NCBI GenBank assembly: GCA_902767195.1
Contig: CACXGS010000181.1
Coordinates: 1 to 6,214 of the forward strand
Direction: 5' to 3'
Source of the DNA: an uncultured Lachnospiraceae bacterium
GTDB lineage: Bacteria > Bacillota_A > Clostridia > Lachnospirales > Lachnospiraceae
Length of the DNA: 6,214 nucleotides
The notes beneath the pieces were generated by a model. That model worked only from the letters and a program-made list of their open reading frames with translations, did not search any database and was not told the DNA's origin. Every line of letters starts with the position of its first letter. The first letter of the stretch is position 1. This document shows, one piece after another, positions 5,250-6,214 of this stretch. Both the position numbers and the translations under genes were made by a program.

Positions 5250-6214
5250 GTGGCAGATAAGAATATTTATATCACAGATGTTGTAGACGTTGATGAATTA
5301 CAGACATTGCAGGATAACTGGGCTAAGGCTACGGATCTGGCATTTGTCACAGTGGATGTGAAAGGGGAGCCCATCACCAGTTACAGTAATTTTACCCCTT
5401 TCTGTGAGAAGCTGAGACAAACAGATAAATATCGGGAGAGATGCTATTACTGTGATGCCTGTGGCGGAAGGAAGGCAAGGAAGGTCGGTAAGGCTTATGT
5501 TTATGTTTGTCATGCCGGGCTGATTGACTTTTCTATACCGATCATGATCCAGGGGCAGTATGTGGGCTCCATCCAGGCAGGTCAGGTGACCAGCAAGGAC
5601 TTCGAAGATCTGAAGCCGGTGATGGCTCTGTCGGAGGACTGGCAGCAGGACGAAGAACTGCTGACGCTCCACGGCGAGGTGTCTGTCATGACGGTGGAGA
5701 AGATTAAAGCCGTAGCCCAGACCATCTGTGACAGTTACAATTATTCGCTGGAGAAGGAATATACCAATAAAGTGCGTTCGGAACTCCGTGAGAAACAGTA
5801 CAGAATCATGAAGGAAGAGAAGCTGCGGATAGAGATGGAGAAGTCCCTGAGAGACATCGAGCTGAAAGCGCTTCACTACCAGATTAATCCTCATTTTCTG
5901 TTCAATGTTCTGAACACGATTGGAAGACTTGCCTTCTTTGAGAATGCCAAGATGACGGAAGACGTTATCTATTCTTTCTCTGACATGATGCGATACCTTC
6001 TGCAGAGCAGTTCTGATCCTCTTACATTACTGAGCAGCGAAGTGACACATGTTAATAATTATCTGAAGATTCAGAAGATCCGACTGGGCAGCCGTCTTCA
6101 GTATGAGATTGACATCCCTGAACATTATATGGGAGTGAAGCTGCCGTTTCTGGCTATGACGACCATTGTGGAGAATTCCGTCAAATATGCTGTGGAGAAC
6201 AGGGCAGATGGCGG
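5250..6214 (+). CDS. PocR-domain sensor histidine kinase, LytS/YesM family (3' end outside window)
   Basis: Signal-transduction kinase, with 321 residues visible. Residues 5-165 form a PocR sensory domain, predicted in the literature to bind small hydrocarbon derivatives; its signature is RCYYCDAC (64-71) and VCHAGLIDFSIPI (86-98). Residues 165-205 are a charged, probably coiled-coil linker. The His_kinase domain follows: ALHYQINPHFLFN, in which His215 is the expected phosphoacceptor, then the HATPase N-box IVENSVKYA (Glu308, Asn309). The window ends before the DxG and GxG boxes. There is no signal peptide or membrane span in the visible part, so it should sense a cytoplasmic ligand. The GTG start is set by a well-spaced GGAGG. 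It lies 66 nt after the corrinoid protein gene, probably in the same operon, which suggests control of a methyl-compound pathway. Kinases of this family usually partner a LytTR or AraC-type response regulator; none is visible here. Confidence 0.93.
   Translation, partial: MADKNIYITDVVDVDELQTLQDNWAKATDLAFVTVDVKGEPITSYSNFTPFCEKLRQTDKYRERCYYCDACGGRKARKVGKAYVYVCHAGLIDFSIPIMIQGQYVGSIQAGQVTSKDFEDLKPVMALSEDWQQDEELLTLHGEVSVMTVEKIKAVAQTICDSYNYSLEKEYTNKVRSELREKQYRIMKEEKLRIEMEKSLRDIELKALHYQINPHFLFNVLNTIGRLAFFENAKMTEDVIYSFSDMMRYLLQSSSDPLTLLSSEVTHVNNYLKIQKIRLGSRLQYEIDIPEHYMGVKLPFLAMTTIVENSVKYAVENRADG

Noticed and set aside
5298..5894. 198-codon open frame on the - strand opposite the kinase gene
   Set aside because: The + strand here encodes unmistakable PocR and kinase motifs; the antisense translation resembles no family I know.

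Overview
The window looks like a chromosomal segment of an anaerobic, low-to-moderate GC Firmicute of the Clostridia, probably a Lachnospiraceae-like gut organism. This is inferred from strong AGGAGG ribosome binding sites, TTG and GTG starts, the long 'eukaryote-like' isoleucyl-tRNA synthetase common in Clostridia, and a corrinoid protein beside a PocR-type sensor kinase, a pairing typical of anaerobes that demethylate small methylated compounds. All four genes are on the + strand and tightly packed. No tRNA, rRNA, CRISPR array, insertion sequence or long repeat was seen.

Left part (1-4326): the 3' portion of ileS runs in from outside the window and is followed after 15 nt by a complete glycogen/maltodextrin phosphorylase gene (glgP) that starts with TTG. 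A strong intrinsic terminator closes this unit. A consensus-like promoter lies inside the 3' part of ileS and could drive glgP separately. The two products have no obvious functional link: one charges tRNA-Ile, the other degrades storage glucan.

Middle (4327-4505): an AT-rich intergenic stretch of about 180 nt. It holds a likely sigma-A promoter whose -35 region lies in a repeated palindromic hexamer (TTGCAA-T-TTGCAA), a possible operator, then a strong ribosome binding site.

Right part (4506-6214): a new transcription unit. First comes a complete 225-residue corrinoid protein of the MtaC/MtbC/MttC type. After a 66-nt gap containing a GC-rich hairpin comes a LytS/YesM-family sensor histidine kinase with an N-terminal PocR ligand-sensing domain, cut off by the window end inside its ATPase domain. 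The likely theme is sensing and metabolism of a small methylated or hydrocarbon-like compound: the corrinoid protein would carry methyl groups from an unseen methyltransferase, and the kinase would report the substrate to an unseen response regulator. The substrate cannot be told from this window. This unit is the most interesting part, mainly because the corrinoid protein is paired directly with the sensor and carries variant cobalamin-motif residues.
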